A stretch of DNA of 64,000 nt from an uncultured Clostridia bacterium (GTDB lineage: Bacteria; Bacillota; Clostridia; Christensenellales; DTU072): the NCBI GenBank assembly GCA_934274515.1, contig CAKQTC010000003.1:112138-176137 (forward strand). The letters run 5' to 3'. Position numbers and translations under genes: made by a program. Each line of letters starts with the position of its first letter. Positions within the stretch are counted from its first letter, which is position 1. A model generated the notes under the pieces. The model saw only the letters and a program-made list of their open reading frames with translations. It made no database searches and was not told where the DNA came from. This document shows positions 32,676 through 41,468 of the stretch, piece by piece.

Positions 32676-33319
32676 ATTCTTTTAAGTACGTTTTCCGCGA
32701 CTTCGTCGATAGTCATAAACGACGTGTCGATAACTGTTGCGTCGTTGCAAATAGTAAGCGGAGCAAACGCGCGATTCTTGTCCTGTTCGTCACGCGCTTC
32801 CATTTCTTTTTGTAATTCTTCTACAGTATGTTCTTCCCCTTTTGCGGCAAGTTCCGCTTGCCGACGTTTTGCGCGAACAAGGCTGTTTGCGGTAAGATAA
32901 AATTTATAATCCGCGTCCGGTAAAACGTAACTTCCTATATCCCTTCCGTCAAGAACGCAGTCGGTTTTCGACGCGATTTCACGTTGAAGTTCTACGAGTT
33001 TTATTCTTACCGCAGGAATTTTGGATACGGTACTTGCCGCCATCGATATGCGATTTTCGCGAATGAACGGAGTAACGTTGTCTCCGTTTACCGACACTTG
33101 TTGAACGCCGTTTTCTTCCCATACCGACATTTTTAATCCTTCCAGCGATTGAATTACGCCTTTTTCGTCGGACGGTTCGATACCTTTTTCGAGAACGTAA
33201 TATGCTATCGCGCGATACATTGCTCCCGTGTCGAGATAAGCGATGCCGAGTTTTTTGGCAAGTAGTTTTGCTATCGTGCTTTTTCCGCTGCCGCTCGGTC
33301 CGTCAATTGCAATTTTCAT
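32666..33319 (-). CDS. cmk: Cytidylate kinase
   Basis: 217 residues. P-loop IDGPSGSGKSTIAKLLAKKLG at the N-terminus, the LDTGAMYRA substrate motif and the DGRDIGSYVLPDADYKFYL segment are those of the bacterial CMP/dCMP kinase. It phosphorylates CMP and dCMP in the cytoplasm. The neighbours, flavoprotein upstream and ispH-S1 downstream, reproduce a common clostridial cluster. Confidence 0.97.
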   Translation of the reverse strand: MKIAIDGPSGSGKSTIAKLLAKKLGIAYLDTGAMYRAIAYYVLEKGIEPSDEKGVIQSLEGLKMSVWEENGVQQVSVNGDNVTPFIRENRISMAASTVSKIPAVRIKLVELQREIASKTDCVLDGRDIGSYVLPDADYKFYLTANSLVRAKRRQAELAAKGEEHTVEELQKEMEARDEQDKNRAFAPLTICNDATVIDTSFMTIDEVAENVLKRICG

Positions 33320-33320
33320 T

Positions 33321-34607
33321 TTATTTCTCCTTATTTAGGTTTGTTTCGTCGTTAACGTGAATTCCTGCGAGATAACCCGTGGAAAATGCGATTTGTAGAT
33401 TAAATCCGCCCGTTAGCGCGTCCGCGTCGATTACTTCTCCGGCAAAATACAAATTATGTATAATTTTACTTTGCATGGTCTTCGGGTTGATTTCTTTCAC
33501 GTTTATCCCCCCTGCGGTGACGATTGCCGTGGAAACGTCTTCCGTTCCGCTAATGGTAAAAGTAAGTTTTTTCAGCATTCTTAACAGTTTTTTGCGTTCT
33601 TCGCGACTAATCGAATTGACAGGTTTGTCTTCGGCTATTCCGCTTAGAGCGATAACGAACGGAATTAAACTGTTCGGCAAAAGTTCGCCAAGGCTGTTTT
33701 TTAACATTTTATTCTTAAATTCGTCAAAATCGCGCAAAAGTCGTTCGTCGAGTTTTTTCTCGTCAAGAGCGGGTTTTAGGTCGATTGACAAACGTAAATC
33801 GTTAAAATTAAGTCGGTTGATTTTGCTCGAAAGCGTGAGAATTATCGGACCGCTTACGCCGTGTTCGGTAAAAAGCATTTCTCCGAATTCGGAAAAAAGT
33901 GTCGCTCCGTTTTTGGAGTCGATAATGTTCGCCGTAACGTTTTTGAGAGATAATCCTTGCAATTTAGGCAGTTTTCCGAGCGGTATTCGTTCGCCGACGG
34001 CATTGACTGCCGACGAAACGATTAAACCGCACAAAGAAGCAACCGGTTTTATTATGTCGTGTCCTGCCGATTTTGCAAATTCGTATCCGTCGCCCGTGCT
34101 TCCCGTTAGCGGATAACTGACACCGCCCGTGCAGATTACGACCTTGTCGGGGAAGTATACGCCTTTGTCGGTTTTTATGGCGGTTACCGTGCCGTTTTCA
34201 AACGTAAGCGTACTAGCGCGCTCGTTAAGTAAAATTTTTACGTTTGCTTTTTTTGCGCCGTCAGATAAGGCTTTGATGACGTCGCTGGATTTGTCGGACG
34301 AAGGGAAAACTCGGTTTCCGCGCTCGATTTTGAGGGATAAACCGAGTTTTTCAAAGAATTCCATACAATTTTTACTATCGAACGATTTAAGCGCGGCGTA
34401 AAGAAATTTTTTGTTGTTTACCACGTTTTGCATAAATTCGTCGAAGTCGGCGGTATTCGTAAGATTACATCTGCCTTTGCCCGTGATGTAAATCTTTTTG
34501 CCGATTTTCTCGTTTTTTTCGATAACGGTAACGTCCGCGCCCGAATTTGCCGCGGTTATCGCGCACATCAATCCTGCGGCGCCGCCGCCGATAACGTATA
34601 CTTTCAT
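33321..34607 (-). CDS. HI0933-family flavoprotein (NAD(P)/FAD-dependent oxidoreductase)
   Basis: 428 residues from the ATG at 34607, whose A overlaps the oadA stop; a longer in-frame extension into oadA is rejected because KVYVIGGGAAGLMCAI is the normal family N-terminus. FAD-binding GGGAAG, then ITGKGRCNLTN, VICTGGVSYPLTGSTGDGYEFA and the C-terminal AGEVIDADALTGGFNLQIAFSTG are hallmarks of the HI0933/YhiN group (also BaiN). Most members have no proven substrate. It lies in the oad-cmk-ispH operon, which does not fix its role. Confidence 0.88.
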   Translation of the reverse strand: MKVYVIGGGAAGLMCAITAANSGADVTVIEKNEKIGKKIYITGKGRCNLTNTADFDEFMQNVVNNKKFLYAALKSFDSKNCMEFFEKLGLSLKIERGNRVFPSSDKSSDVIKALSDGAKKANVKILLNERASTLTFENGTVTAIKTDKGVYFPDKVVICTGGVSYPLTGSTGDGYEFAKSAGHDIIKPVASLCGLIVSSAVNAVGERIPLGKLPKLQGLSLKNVTANIIDSKNGATLFSEFGEMLFTEHGVSGPIILTLSSKINRLNFNDLRLSIDLKPALDEKKLDERLLRDFDEFKNKMLKNSLGELLPNSLIPFVIALSGIAEDKPVNSISREERKKLLRMLKKLTFTISGTEDVSTAIVTAGGINVKEINPKTMQSKIIHNLYFAGEVIDADALTGGFNLQIAFSTGYLAGIHVNDETNLNKEK

Positions 34608-36331
34608 TAAGAAATCGTGGCTAGAAGCGCTTGCGTTTCTACCGTTGCTCCTGCGTTTACGATTACCGTTACCGTTCCATCGCAAGGCGCGGCAATGTCG
34701 TTTTCCATTTTCATCGCTTCGAGTACGACTATAGGGTCGCCTTTTTTGACTTTCGTTCCGTTTTGCGCGACGATTTTGAGTACCGTTCCCGGCATCGGAG
34801 CGTAAACGGGCGTTCCGTTTGTCGGAGCGTCGGCGACGGGTTTGTCGTTTTTAACGAGGGGTAGAGGCGTAATTTGTTTTTCTGCGGTTTTTTCCGTAGG
34901 TTTAACGGGCGCAACGTAGTCGTAGTCTTCTATCTCGACGACGTATTCTTTTCCGTTTACCTTTACCGTAAGGTTGCGTTTATGTTCTTCTTCTCTCCTT
35001 TTGAAGAATTTTTCGCTCACTTGCGGGAACATACAATAACTAAGTACGTCTTCTTCTTTCGTGTAGTACTTAATCATTTCTTGTTTGTATTTTTCGTATT
35101 CGGGTGCGATTAAATCCGCAGGACGACAGGTAATACGCGGTTCGTCGCCTATACATTTTTTTACTATATCTGCGTCGGGTTCTGCCGGGAGTTTGCCGTA
35201 TTCGCCTTTTAGAAGTCCTTTAACTTCTTTCGTGACCATTTTGTAACGCTCTCCCGTAACAACGTTAAGCACGGCTTGCGTACCGACGATTTGACTTGTA
35301 GGAGTAACAAGCGGCGGATACCCCATATCTTTTCTGACTCTCGGAACTTCTGCCAAAACTTCGGGATATTTATCGCTTGCGCCCTGTTCTTTAAGTTGGT
35401 TAAGAAGATTACTCATCATTCCGCCGGGGATTTGATAAATCAAAGTTTTAACGTCTACGTTGAGGACTTTCGGGTTAAGGTATCCTTCGTTTTTAAGCCT
35501 GTCCGCGACTTTGCGGAAGTGTGCGGAAATTTCGTTAAGCGTCGTTAGGTCAAGCCCCGTATCCCGTTCCGTTCCTTTAAGCGTGGCAACTAAAGATTCC
35601 GTGGCAGGTTGACTCGTGCCGTTCGCTAGCGGCGATAACGCAGTGTCAACTATATCGACGCCTGCTTCGGCGGCTTTAAGATATGTCATCGAACCCGTAC
35701 CCGTCGTGTTGTGCGTATGGAGATGAACGGGAACGCCGATTTCTTTTTTTATCGCTTTAACGAGGGAATACGCGTCGTAAGGAAGGAGCAAGTTTGCCAT
35801 ATCCTTAATACAAATAATATCCGCGCCCATATCGACGAGTTTTTTAGACAGTTCTACGAAATAATCGAGATTGTGAACAGGGCTTGTTGTATAACTAAGC
35901 GCAGCCTCGACGGTTCCTCCGCATTCTTTTGCCGATTTTATGGCTTGTTCTAAGTTCCTTACGTCGTTAAGAGCGTCGAATATTCTTAAAATGTCGATAC
36001 CGTTTTCCACGGATTTTTTTACGAATTTGTCAACGACGTCATCGGCGTAATGTTTGTAACCGAGTAGGTTTTGTCCTCTTAAAAGCATTTGAAGTTTCGT
36101 ATTCGGCATTCCTTTACGCAAAGCGCGTAGTCTGTCCCACGGGTCTTCGTTTAGGAATCTCAGACACGCGTCATAGGTTGCTCCGCCCCAACATTCTACT
36201 GAATAGTATCCGACTTTGTCGAGTTTATCCAAAACAGGCAACATATCTTCGGTACGCATACGAGTAGCCGCTTGCGATTGATGTGCGTCACGCAGAATAG
36301 TTTCGGTTATATATAATTTTTTATCGCTCAT
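34607..36331 (-). CDS. oadA: Oxaloacetate decarboxylase alpha subunit with fused biotin carrier domain
   Basis: 574 residues. The carboxyltransferase TIM barrel (ITETILRDAHQSQAATRMR, VECWGGATYDACLRFL, DMANLLLPYDAYSLV, HLHTHNTTGTG with the metal-binding histidines) is followed by the PYC/OADA domain, a Pro/Lys linker and a C-terminal biotinyl domain with the biotin lysine K541 in EAMKMEN. With OadB and OadG encoded upstream it forms the membrane decarboxylase that couples oxaloacetate decarboxylation to sodium export. A pyruvate carboxylase subunit B function is a less likely alternative in this context. Confidence 0.94.
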   Translation of the reverse strand: MSDKKLYITETILRDAHQSQAATRMRTEDMLPVLDKLDKVGYYSVECWGGATYDACLRFLNEDPWDRLRALRKGMPNTKLQMLLRGQNLLGYKHYADDVVDKFVKKSVENGIDILRIFDALNDVRNLEQAIKSAKECGGTVEAALSYTTSPVHNLDYFVELSKKLVDMGADIICIKDMANLLLPYDAYSLVKAIKKEIGVPVHLHTHNTTGTGSMTYLKAAEAGVDIVDTALSPLANGTSQPATESLVATLKGTERDTGLDLTTLNEISAHFRKVADRLKNEGYLNPKVLNVDVKTLIYQIPGGMMSNLLNQLKEQGASDKYPEVLAEVPRVRKDMGYPPLVTPTSQIVGTQAVLNVVTGERYKMVTKEVKGLLKGEYGKLPAEPDADIVKKCIGDEPRITCRPADLIAPEYEKYKQEMIKYYTKEEDVLSYCMFPQVSEKFFKRREEEHKRNLTVKVNGKEYVVEIEDYDYVAPVKPTEKTAEKQITPLPLVKNDKPVADAPTNGTPVYAPMPGTVLKIVAQNGTKVKKGDPIVVLEAMKMENDIAAPCDGTVTVIVNAGATVETQALLATIS

Positions 36332-36351
36332 TTTTAATTAACCTCCGATTA

Positions 36352-37758
36352 TTACGCAAACATTGCGATAAGAACGCCTGCCGCAACGGCAGAACCGATT
36401 ACGCCCGCTACGTTCGGTCCCATAGCGTGCATTAACAGATAATTGTTCGGGTCTTCCTTTCTGCCTACGTCTTGAGCGACGCGCGCCGCCATAGGTACCG
36501 CGCTGACCCCTGCCGCGCCGATAAGCGGATTGATTTTGCCTTTCGAGAGTTTGCAAAGCAGTTTTCCGAGAAGCACGCCGCCCGCAGTGCCGAAACTGAA
36601 CGCGATAACGCCCAGTACGATAATTTCAAGCGTTTGAAGTTGTAAGAACACGGGTGCAAACGCTTTCGTGCCGACCGTTATTCCGAGGAAAATCGTTATT
36701 ATATTGATAAGTTCGTTTTGCGCGGTTGCGCTCAAACGCGGAACTACACCCGATTCTTTTATAAGGTTGCCGAGCATAAGCATTCCGAGTAAAGGTAACG
36801 CCGACGGAAGAATTATACCAACGACGCCCGTAACGATTACGGGGAAGATAATCTTCTCTTTTTTGCTTACGGGGCGGAGTTGCTCCATACGGATTAAACG
36901 CTCTTTTTTAGTAGTAAGAAGTTTCATTATGGGCGGTTGTATTACAGGAACCAAAGCCATATACGAGTATGCAGCAACGGCGATTGCCGGCAAAAGGTCG
37001 CTCTGTCCCATTTTTTGCGTCAGGTATATTGCCGTAGGTCCGTCCGCTCCCCCGATAATCGCTATCGAAGACGCCGCGGCTTCGTGGAAACCGAGTAGCA
37101 ACGCGCCGATAAACGTGATAAATATGCCGAGTTGCGCCGCCGCGCCGAGTAAAAGGCTTTTCGGGTTCGCGATAAGCGGTCCGAAATCGGTCATCGCGCC
37201 TATTCCTAAGAAAATAAGCGGCGGGAAAATCACCCAATCAACGCCTTTATACAAATAGTAGAACAATCCTTTTTCCGCTATTATGCTGTAAGTGTAGCAA
37301 TCCGAGCCGAATGCTCCGACAGCGCCCAGCGACCCGTTCCAGTTGGTTTGCATAAAGTTTATAAGCCCGTTGAACGAGTCAGTCAAGGCTTGCGCGCTTG
37401 TATTGGAATATGGTTGACCGAAAGCAGTGCAAAGTTGTTCGAGCGTACCCGACGCTATTATTCTGCCCGCTTCGTCCGTAAAGGTGTATCCGCCTTGTCC
37501 GTAGAGGACCGAGTATGCGCCGGGAATGTTTATGATAAACATACCGAACGCAATCGCGAGAAGTAAGTTCGGTTCAAACTTTTTTGCTATCGCAAGGAAA
37601 AGAAACAGTCCTGCGATAATAAGCATAATGAGTTGTCCCCAAATTCCCAAAGAATAACCGTTCATTACGTAGTAATCCGGAACAGCCGTTTTGAACCCCG
37701 TCGAATTCCAAAGATTAACAAACCATTCGCCGATTTTCGACGCAAAAAGTTCAGTCAT
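36352..37758 (-). CDS. oadB: Oxaloacetate decarboxylase beta subunit (sodium pump)
   Basis: 468 residues, about ten or more membrane helices. The conserved functional region includes FLGIGAMTDFGPLI (key Asp), SIAIIGGADGPTAIYLT and the C-terminal AGVSAVPMAARVAQ and MHAMGPNVAGVIGSAVAAG segments. It decarboxylates carboxybiotin and moves sodium out of the cell. It is longer than many OadB proteins because of an N-terminal helix region and a hydrophilic loop at about 70-150 (FTDEAGRIIASGTLEQL and following), seen also in some clostridial homologues. It overlaps oadG by 8 nt. Confidence 0.95.
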   Translation of the reverse strand: MTELFASKIGEWFVNLWNSTGFKTAVPDYYVMNGYSLGIWGQLIMLIIAGLFLFLAIAKKFEPNLLLAIAFGMFIINIPGAYSVLYGQGGYTFTDEAGRIIASGTLEQLCTAFGQPYSNTSAQALTDSFNGLINFMQTNWNGSLGAVGAFGSDCYTYSIIAEKGLFYYLYKGVDWVIFPPLIFLGIGAMTDFGPLIANPKSLLLGAAAQLGIFITFIGALLLGFHEAAASSIAIIGGADGPTAIYLTQKMGQSDLLPAIAVAAYSYMALVPVIQPPIMKLLTTKKERLIRMEQLRPVSKKEKIIFPVIVTGVVGIILPSALPLLGMLMLGNLIKESGVVPRLSATAQNELINIITIFLGITVGTKAFAPVFLQLQTLEIIVLGVIAFSFGTAGGVLLGKLLCKLSKGKINPLIGAAGVSAVPMAARVAQDVGRKEDPNNYLLMHAMGPNVAGVIGSAVAAGVLIAMFA

Positions 37759-38143
37759 TTGCTTTCTCCTTTACCGAAACGATTTTAATTCGGTCGTGCG
37801 GCTTCCCGTCCGTTGCGGTGGCGGCGACATAGGATTTAACCGATTGTTCGATAACAGTCATCGTTTCGTCGTCGATGCGATTATCGCTTTTGTCGGTCGC
37901 GCCCGCCTGTTCGGTCGGAAGTGCGTCGTTTTTCGTAGGTTTCTTGCGGAAAACTTTTTCGATTTTGTCTTTGATAAAGGGATTTGATTTGTCGAGCCCT
38001 TTTAGAATTAACCGCAAAAGGTGTATCGCGCCCACAAGAAGTCCGAGCATAACGAACGTCATACCGAGTCCGATGAGCGTCGTTATACCGCCCGTAGACC
38101 ATTTATCCGCGGCAGACGACCCGAGCAACGTAAAAAAATACAT
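37751..38143 (-). CDS. oadG: Oxaloacetate decarboxylase gamma chain
   Basis: 130 residues. One N-terminal membrane helix (about 19-45, TTLIGLGMTFVMLGLLVGAIHLLRLI) and a charged cytoplasmic tail give the OadG topology; the gamma chain assembles the complex and aids carboxybiotin turnover. It is the first gene of the operon, with Shine-Dalgarno GGAGGCG upstream of the ATG. Sequence conservation is low in this family, so the assignment rests partly on the oadGBA order. Confidence 0.85.
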   Translation of the reverse strand: MYFFTLLGSSAADKWSTGGITTLIGLGMTFVMLGLLVGAIHLLRLILKGLDKSNPFIKDKIEKVFRKKPTKNDALPTEQAGATDKSDNRIDDETMTVIEQSVKSYVAATATDGKPHDRIKIVSVKEKAND

Positions 38144-38170
38144 TCCACGCCTCCTGATTATATTTATTTA

Positions 38171-38199
38171 AGTATACTTTCTAAATTCCTTTTTTGCAA
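38171..38199 (-). promoter_or_regulatory. Promoter of the oadGBA-cmk-ispH operon
   Basis: On the minus strand TTGCAA (38199-38194), 17 bp, TATACT (38176-38171). The oadG ATG follows about 28 nt downstream with a Shine-Dalgarno. The six genes after it are spaced by at most 20 nt, so they probably form one transcript to 30421. Confidence 0.65.
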
Positions 38200-38286
38200 T
38201 CCTTAGAAATCATTTTTTATAAAATAAACTTAAAAATTGTATATAGCAGCGCGTATGCGCCCGTGAGAAAGCATTTTTTTGTCGAA

Positions 38287-38314
38287 AAAGCCGCGACGAG
38301 TCGGTCGCGGCTTT
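38287..38314 (-). terminator. Terminator after rluB
   Basis: An 11-bp stem AAAGCCGCGAC / GTCGCGGCTTT, 6-nt loop, T-run on the minus strand. It is 21 nt past the rluB stop. Confidence 0.88.
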
Positions 38315-38334
38315 GATTAAAGACGTTTATCGTT

Positions 38335-39045
38335 TTATAGGCTGTTGAGATAAGCGACTTCCTTAGGCGTAAGGTATCTGTACGCTCCGCGGCTTAGTCC
38401 GCCGAGTTTTAGGTCGCCTATTTTTACACGCTTCAAAAAAGCAACGGTTTTGCCGACGGTTTCAAACATTTTGTGTATTTCTCTGTTTTTTCCTTCATAA
38501 ATCGTAATTTCCAAACGAGTAAATTTTTCGTCTTTATCGAGAACTTTGATTTTACATCTTCTTAGTTTGACTCCGTCTACGGTAACGCCGTTTCTTAAAC
38601 GCGCGAGATCGCTTTCCATTATATCCCCTTCGATTTTTGCGACGTATGTTTTGGAAATTTCGTTAATCGGTTGCGTAAGTTTGTTGCTGAGCGCGCCGTC
38701 GTTTGTGAGTAGCAAAAGTCCTTCCGTGTCGTAATCGAGTCTTCCGATAGGAAAAATTCTCTTATTTTGGAAGTCGTCTAAATAATCGAATACCGTTTTT
38801 CTTCCTTTTTCGTCGTTTAACGAGCAAATACAGCCCTTCGGTTTATAAAACATAATATAGATGAGTTTCGTTACTAAACTTATTTTTTGCCCGTCTACGG
38901 TGACGGTGTCGTTTTCTTCGTCAACGTCCGTCGCAAGCGCGGTGACGAGTTTTCCGTTGATTTTTACTTTTCCGCTCGTAACGAGTTCTTCTGCAGCGCG
39001 GCGAGAACAGATTCCCGACGACGCGATATATTTGTTAATTCTCAT
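38335..39045 (-). CDS. rluB: Pseudouridine synthase RluB-like
   Basis: 236 residues. An N-terminal S4 RNA-binding domain (MRINKYIASSGICSRRAAEELV) is followed by the RsuA/RluB catalytic domain with the nucleophile Asp in GRLDYDTEGLLLLTNDG. Its position next to scpAB-dac genes is the usual place for the RluB that modifies 23S rRNA U2605, although RsuA or RluF specificity cannot be excluded from sequence alone. It has its own promoter overlapping the dac stop. Confidence 0.92.
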   Translation of the reverse strand: MRINKYIASSGICSRRAAEELVTSGKVKINGKLVTALATDVDEENDTVTVDGQKISLVTKLIYIMFYKPKGCICSLNDEKGRKTVFDYLDDFQNKRIFPIGRLDYDTEGLLLLTNDGALSNKLTQPINEISKTYVAKIEGDIMESDLARLRNGVTVDGVKLRRCKIKVLDKDEKFTRLEITIYEGKNREIHKMFETVGKTVAFLKRVKIGDLKLGGLSRGAYRYLTPKEVAYLNSL

Positions 39046-39078
39046 TGTTTATCTCGCTTTTTGATTATTATTGCCGAT

Positions 39079-39107
39079 ATTTTACTATATTTTCGACTTA
39101 ATATCAA
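39079..39107 (-). promoter_or_regulatory. Promoter of rluB
   Basis: Minus strand TTGATA (39107-39102), 17 bp, TAAAAT (39084-39079). The -35 box overlaps the dac stop codon. Confidence 0.6.
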
Positions 39108-39961
39108 GCGTTTGACAGCAATGAAAATCCTTTATCCAAAAGTGCGACGCTCTTGCCGTATGTGTCGCTTTCGTTGAGAACCGCGCAAATAAGCGTTTCG
39201 CCGTTTCGAGTAGCGGAAGAAACCAAACACCTTCCCGATTTTTTCGTATAACCTGTTTTTACACCGTTTGCTCCGACGTATAGCGATAGCATTTTGTTTT
39301 TATTTGTTAAATGTCGGCGGCTTTCGCCCATTCCTATTGTGACGCTTTTCGTCGAAACTATATCGCGAAAAACCGAATTTTTCATCGCAACGGCGGCGAT
39401 TAACGCCAAATCTCGAGCCGACGTATAGTGATTTACATCGTGTAATCCGTGCGGATTCGTGAAGTGCGTATGTCGTAAATTCAGGCTTTCCGCGCGAATA
39501 TTCATCATTTCGGCAAAATTTTCCACGTTATCTGCGACGTGAGTCGCGATTGCAACCGCGGCATCGTTCCCACTCCTAAGCATTAAACAAAAAAGCAGTT
39601 CCTTTATCGTGAGTTCTTCCCCTTCTTTAAGGTAAACCGAACTCCCCTCTATTCCGACAGAACGCCTGTCAATTATTACTTTTTCGTCCGATTTGCAGTT
39701 TTCCAGTGCGATTAACGCAGTCATTATTTTAGTCGTACTGGCCATTTCGAGCGGAATATCGGCATTGTCCGATAAAATTGTTTTGCCGTCGCTTAACCTG
39801 ATGACCGCATAACCGCTGCCGCTTTGGGCAAAAGCAGGTTTTTTGTCGTTTTTTTGACTAAAAAACGTCATTAATTGAGCCAAAGCAAAAATAGTCACGA
39901 TGGAAACGAGAAAAATTAACGCGAAAATAGTTCTAAAATTCCTTCTAAACAATCGCTCCAT
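39104..39961 (-). CDS. D-alanyl-D-alanine carboxypeptidase (S11 family)
   Basis: 285 residues. A membrane-spanning signal anchor (about 12-33) precedes the S11 catalytic domain: S75-T-T-K78, SGN in LRSGNDAAVA and KTG in GVKTGYTKKSG. It trims the terminal D-alanine from peptidoglycan stem peptides. There is no C-terminal PBP5-like domain, so it is shorter than vegetative DacA. The start is supported by GGAGG in the end of the gerW-like gene, which it overlaps by 46 nt. Its sporulation-gene neighbour hints at a role in spore cortex synthesis, like DacF (inference). Confidence 0.92.
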   Translation of the reverse strand: MERLFRRNFRTIFALIFLVSIVTIFALAQLMTFFSQKNDKKPAFAQSGSGYAVIRLSDGKTILSDNADIPLEMASTTKIMTALIALENCKSDEKVIIDRRSVGIEGSSVYLKEGEELTIKELLFCLMLRSGNDAAVAIATHVADNVENFAEMMNIRAESLNLRHTHFTNPHGLHDVNHYTSARDLALIAAVAMKNSVFRDIVSTKSVTIGMGESRRHLTNKNKMLSLYVGANGVKTGYTKKSGRCLVSSATRNGETLICAVLNESDTYGKSVALLDKGFSLLSNA

Positions 39962-40251
39962 TTGTCGCCTCCGTCGATTTTGATAAAACGTACGTCACAC
40001 TCGTCTATTACGAGAAATCCGAGCGGAGAAACGCTTGCTCCGCCGCCGCCCGCGCCTATCGGCGACGCAGTGTTTTTTATCGCGCTCTTACCTTTTTGTT
40101 CTCCTCCGCCGCTTGCAAAACCCATTACGGATTTACATATCGGTATTACCGTAAATCCGTTACCTCTTATCGGCGTGCCGATAACCGTGTCCGCAGAAAA
40201 TGATTTTTTGATGTTTTCGGCTATATTGCCAAGCAATTCCGTCGTTTCCAT
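39916..40251 (-). CDS. GerW/YtfJ-family sporulation protein
   Basis: 111 residues. IGTPIRGNGFTVIPICKSVMGFASGG, a glycine-rich GAGGGGASVSPLGFLV segment and the closing VDGGDKWSD-like region identify the YtfJ/GerW family, which in Bacillus is made in the forespore and is needed for normal germination. It lies between the DUF2953 gene and the carboxypeptidase, the order found in many Clostridia. It is slightly shorter than Bacillus YtfJ. Confidence 0.9.
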   Translation of the reverse strand: METTELLGNIAENIKKSFSADTVIGTPIRGNGFTVIPICKSVMGFASGGGEQKGKSAIKNTASPIGAGGGGASVSPLGFLVIDECDVRFIKIDGGDKWSDCLEGILELFSR

Positions 40252-40253
40252 TT

Positions 40254-40736
40254 TTATTTTCTCCTAAAAGTTATTGTTTGCAAAATCGAAGAAAATATCA
40301 ATAATAAGTTTGTTTTTATCGACGCGCAGAATTGAATGAACAAGCGTCCGTCGTCGTTGTCGGTAATCGACACCACGCCGTCTTTTATGATTGTGTCCAA
40401 TGTTTTTCCTATTGTAACCATCGACGCTCCGATAATTTTTTTTTCGACGACGGACATTTTTTTAGGACGCGTCGCGTATAGTTCAATTTTGTAGTCGATA
40501 GGTTTTTTTATGCGTATCCTTTTTAATCGTATTTTTAACGGAAAACAAGATTTTCGCTTTTTATTTATCTTTTGTTTTCTTTTCTTATTGCTCGAAAACT
40601 TGAAAAAACCTATGCTGGTATAAAAAACAAACTCTTTTTGAGAATTTGAGTAAAATAAGACAATCTTTATCTTAAAAGGAAAACAAATTAAAAATATTAT
40701 GCTCAAATATGCAATAAAAAAGAATACCATATACAA
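40254..40736 (-). CDS. DUF2953-like membrane protein
   Basis: 160 residues. An N-terminal membrane helix (about 2-24) is followed by a very basic segment (about 50-80) and a C-terminal helix (LLLIFSSILQTI). Sequence identity to a family is not obvious, but the position directly upstream of the gerW-like gene is where DUF2953 proteins (YtfI in Bacillus) are found, and size and topology agree. The function of that family is unknown. It has no clear Shine-Dalgarno. Confidence 0.6.
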   Translation of the reverse strand: MYMVFFFIAYLSIIFLICFPFKIKIVLFYSNSQKEFVFYTSIGFFKFSSNKKRKQKINKKRKSCFPLKIRLKRIRIKKPIDYKIELYATRPKKMSVVEKKIIGASMVTIGKTLDTIIKDGVVSITDNDDGRLFIQFCASIKTNLLLIFSSILQTITFRRK

Positions 40737-40781
40737 ACATAGTATTCTTCTTTTTATTACTAATATGTAAAATCTCTATAT

Positions 40782-41468
40782 TTAATTTTCTGTGGCCGAG
40801 TCCACAATCACTATATCCTCGTCTTTCAAAAAATCGGGTTTTTCATCGTCTAAATCGTCATAGTATTTATCTACGTCATCGGTATTATAGAGGTCTTTAT
40901 TTCTGATTTCGTAAATGTTGGAACTTGTTTGGTTATATTTATCCGACGTTTGCATCGTATTAAGAAGTTCGCCGTAGTCGGGCAGTGCGTCGAGTGATTT
41001 AAGTTGAAAACGTTTAAGAAAGTTGTCGGTGGTTCCGTAAAGGACGGGTCTGCCGAGCGTTTCTTTTCTGCCGACGGGTTGTATGAGTTCGGCGCGCATT
41101 AAGACGCCGATAGCGTAATCGCTGCTTATACCGCCCCTTATTTCTTCGATTTCTCCTCTTGTTACGGGCTGACGATATGCTATTATGGAAAGCGTTTGCA
41201 AAACCGTCGCACTTAGTTGCCGTTCCTTTATCGGTCGCAAGATGTCGGCAAGTAAGTCGCTGTATTCAGGGTTTGTTTGGAACTGATAGGTCGAGTTGAA
41301 TTCGATGAGAATAATACCGTTTTTCCCGGAATATTTTTCTTTTATTTCGGTTATGGCGGTTTTTATCTCTTTTTCCGTGTAATCTGCGCCGAACGCGTCT
41401 TTGATATTTTTATAAGTTACTCCGCTTGCCGCGGCAAAAATCAGAGCCTCAATTATATTCGTCAACAT
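40782..41468 (-). CDS. scpB: Segregation and condensation protein B
   Basis: 228 residues. Tandem winged-helix domains with the family motifs IIAYRQPVTRGEIEEIRG and GRKETLGRPVLYGTTDNFLKRF. The C-terminal 50 residues are acidic and disordered, longer than usual. ScpB dimers bind ScpA in the Smc condensin complex. The start overlaps scpA by 20 nt. Confidence 0.96.
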   Translation of the reverse strand: MLTNIIEALIFAAASGVTYKNIKDAFGADYTEKEIKTAITEIKEKYSGKNGIILIEFNSTYQFQTNPEYSDLLADILRPIKERQLSATVLQTLSIIAYRQPVTRGEIEEIRGGISSDYAIGVLMRAELIQPVGRKETLGRPVLYGTTDNFLKRFQLKSLDALPDYGELLNTMQTSDKYNQTSSNIYEIRNKDLYNTDDVDKYYDDLDDEKPDFLKDEDIVIVDSATEN

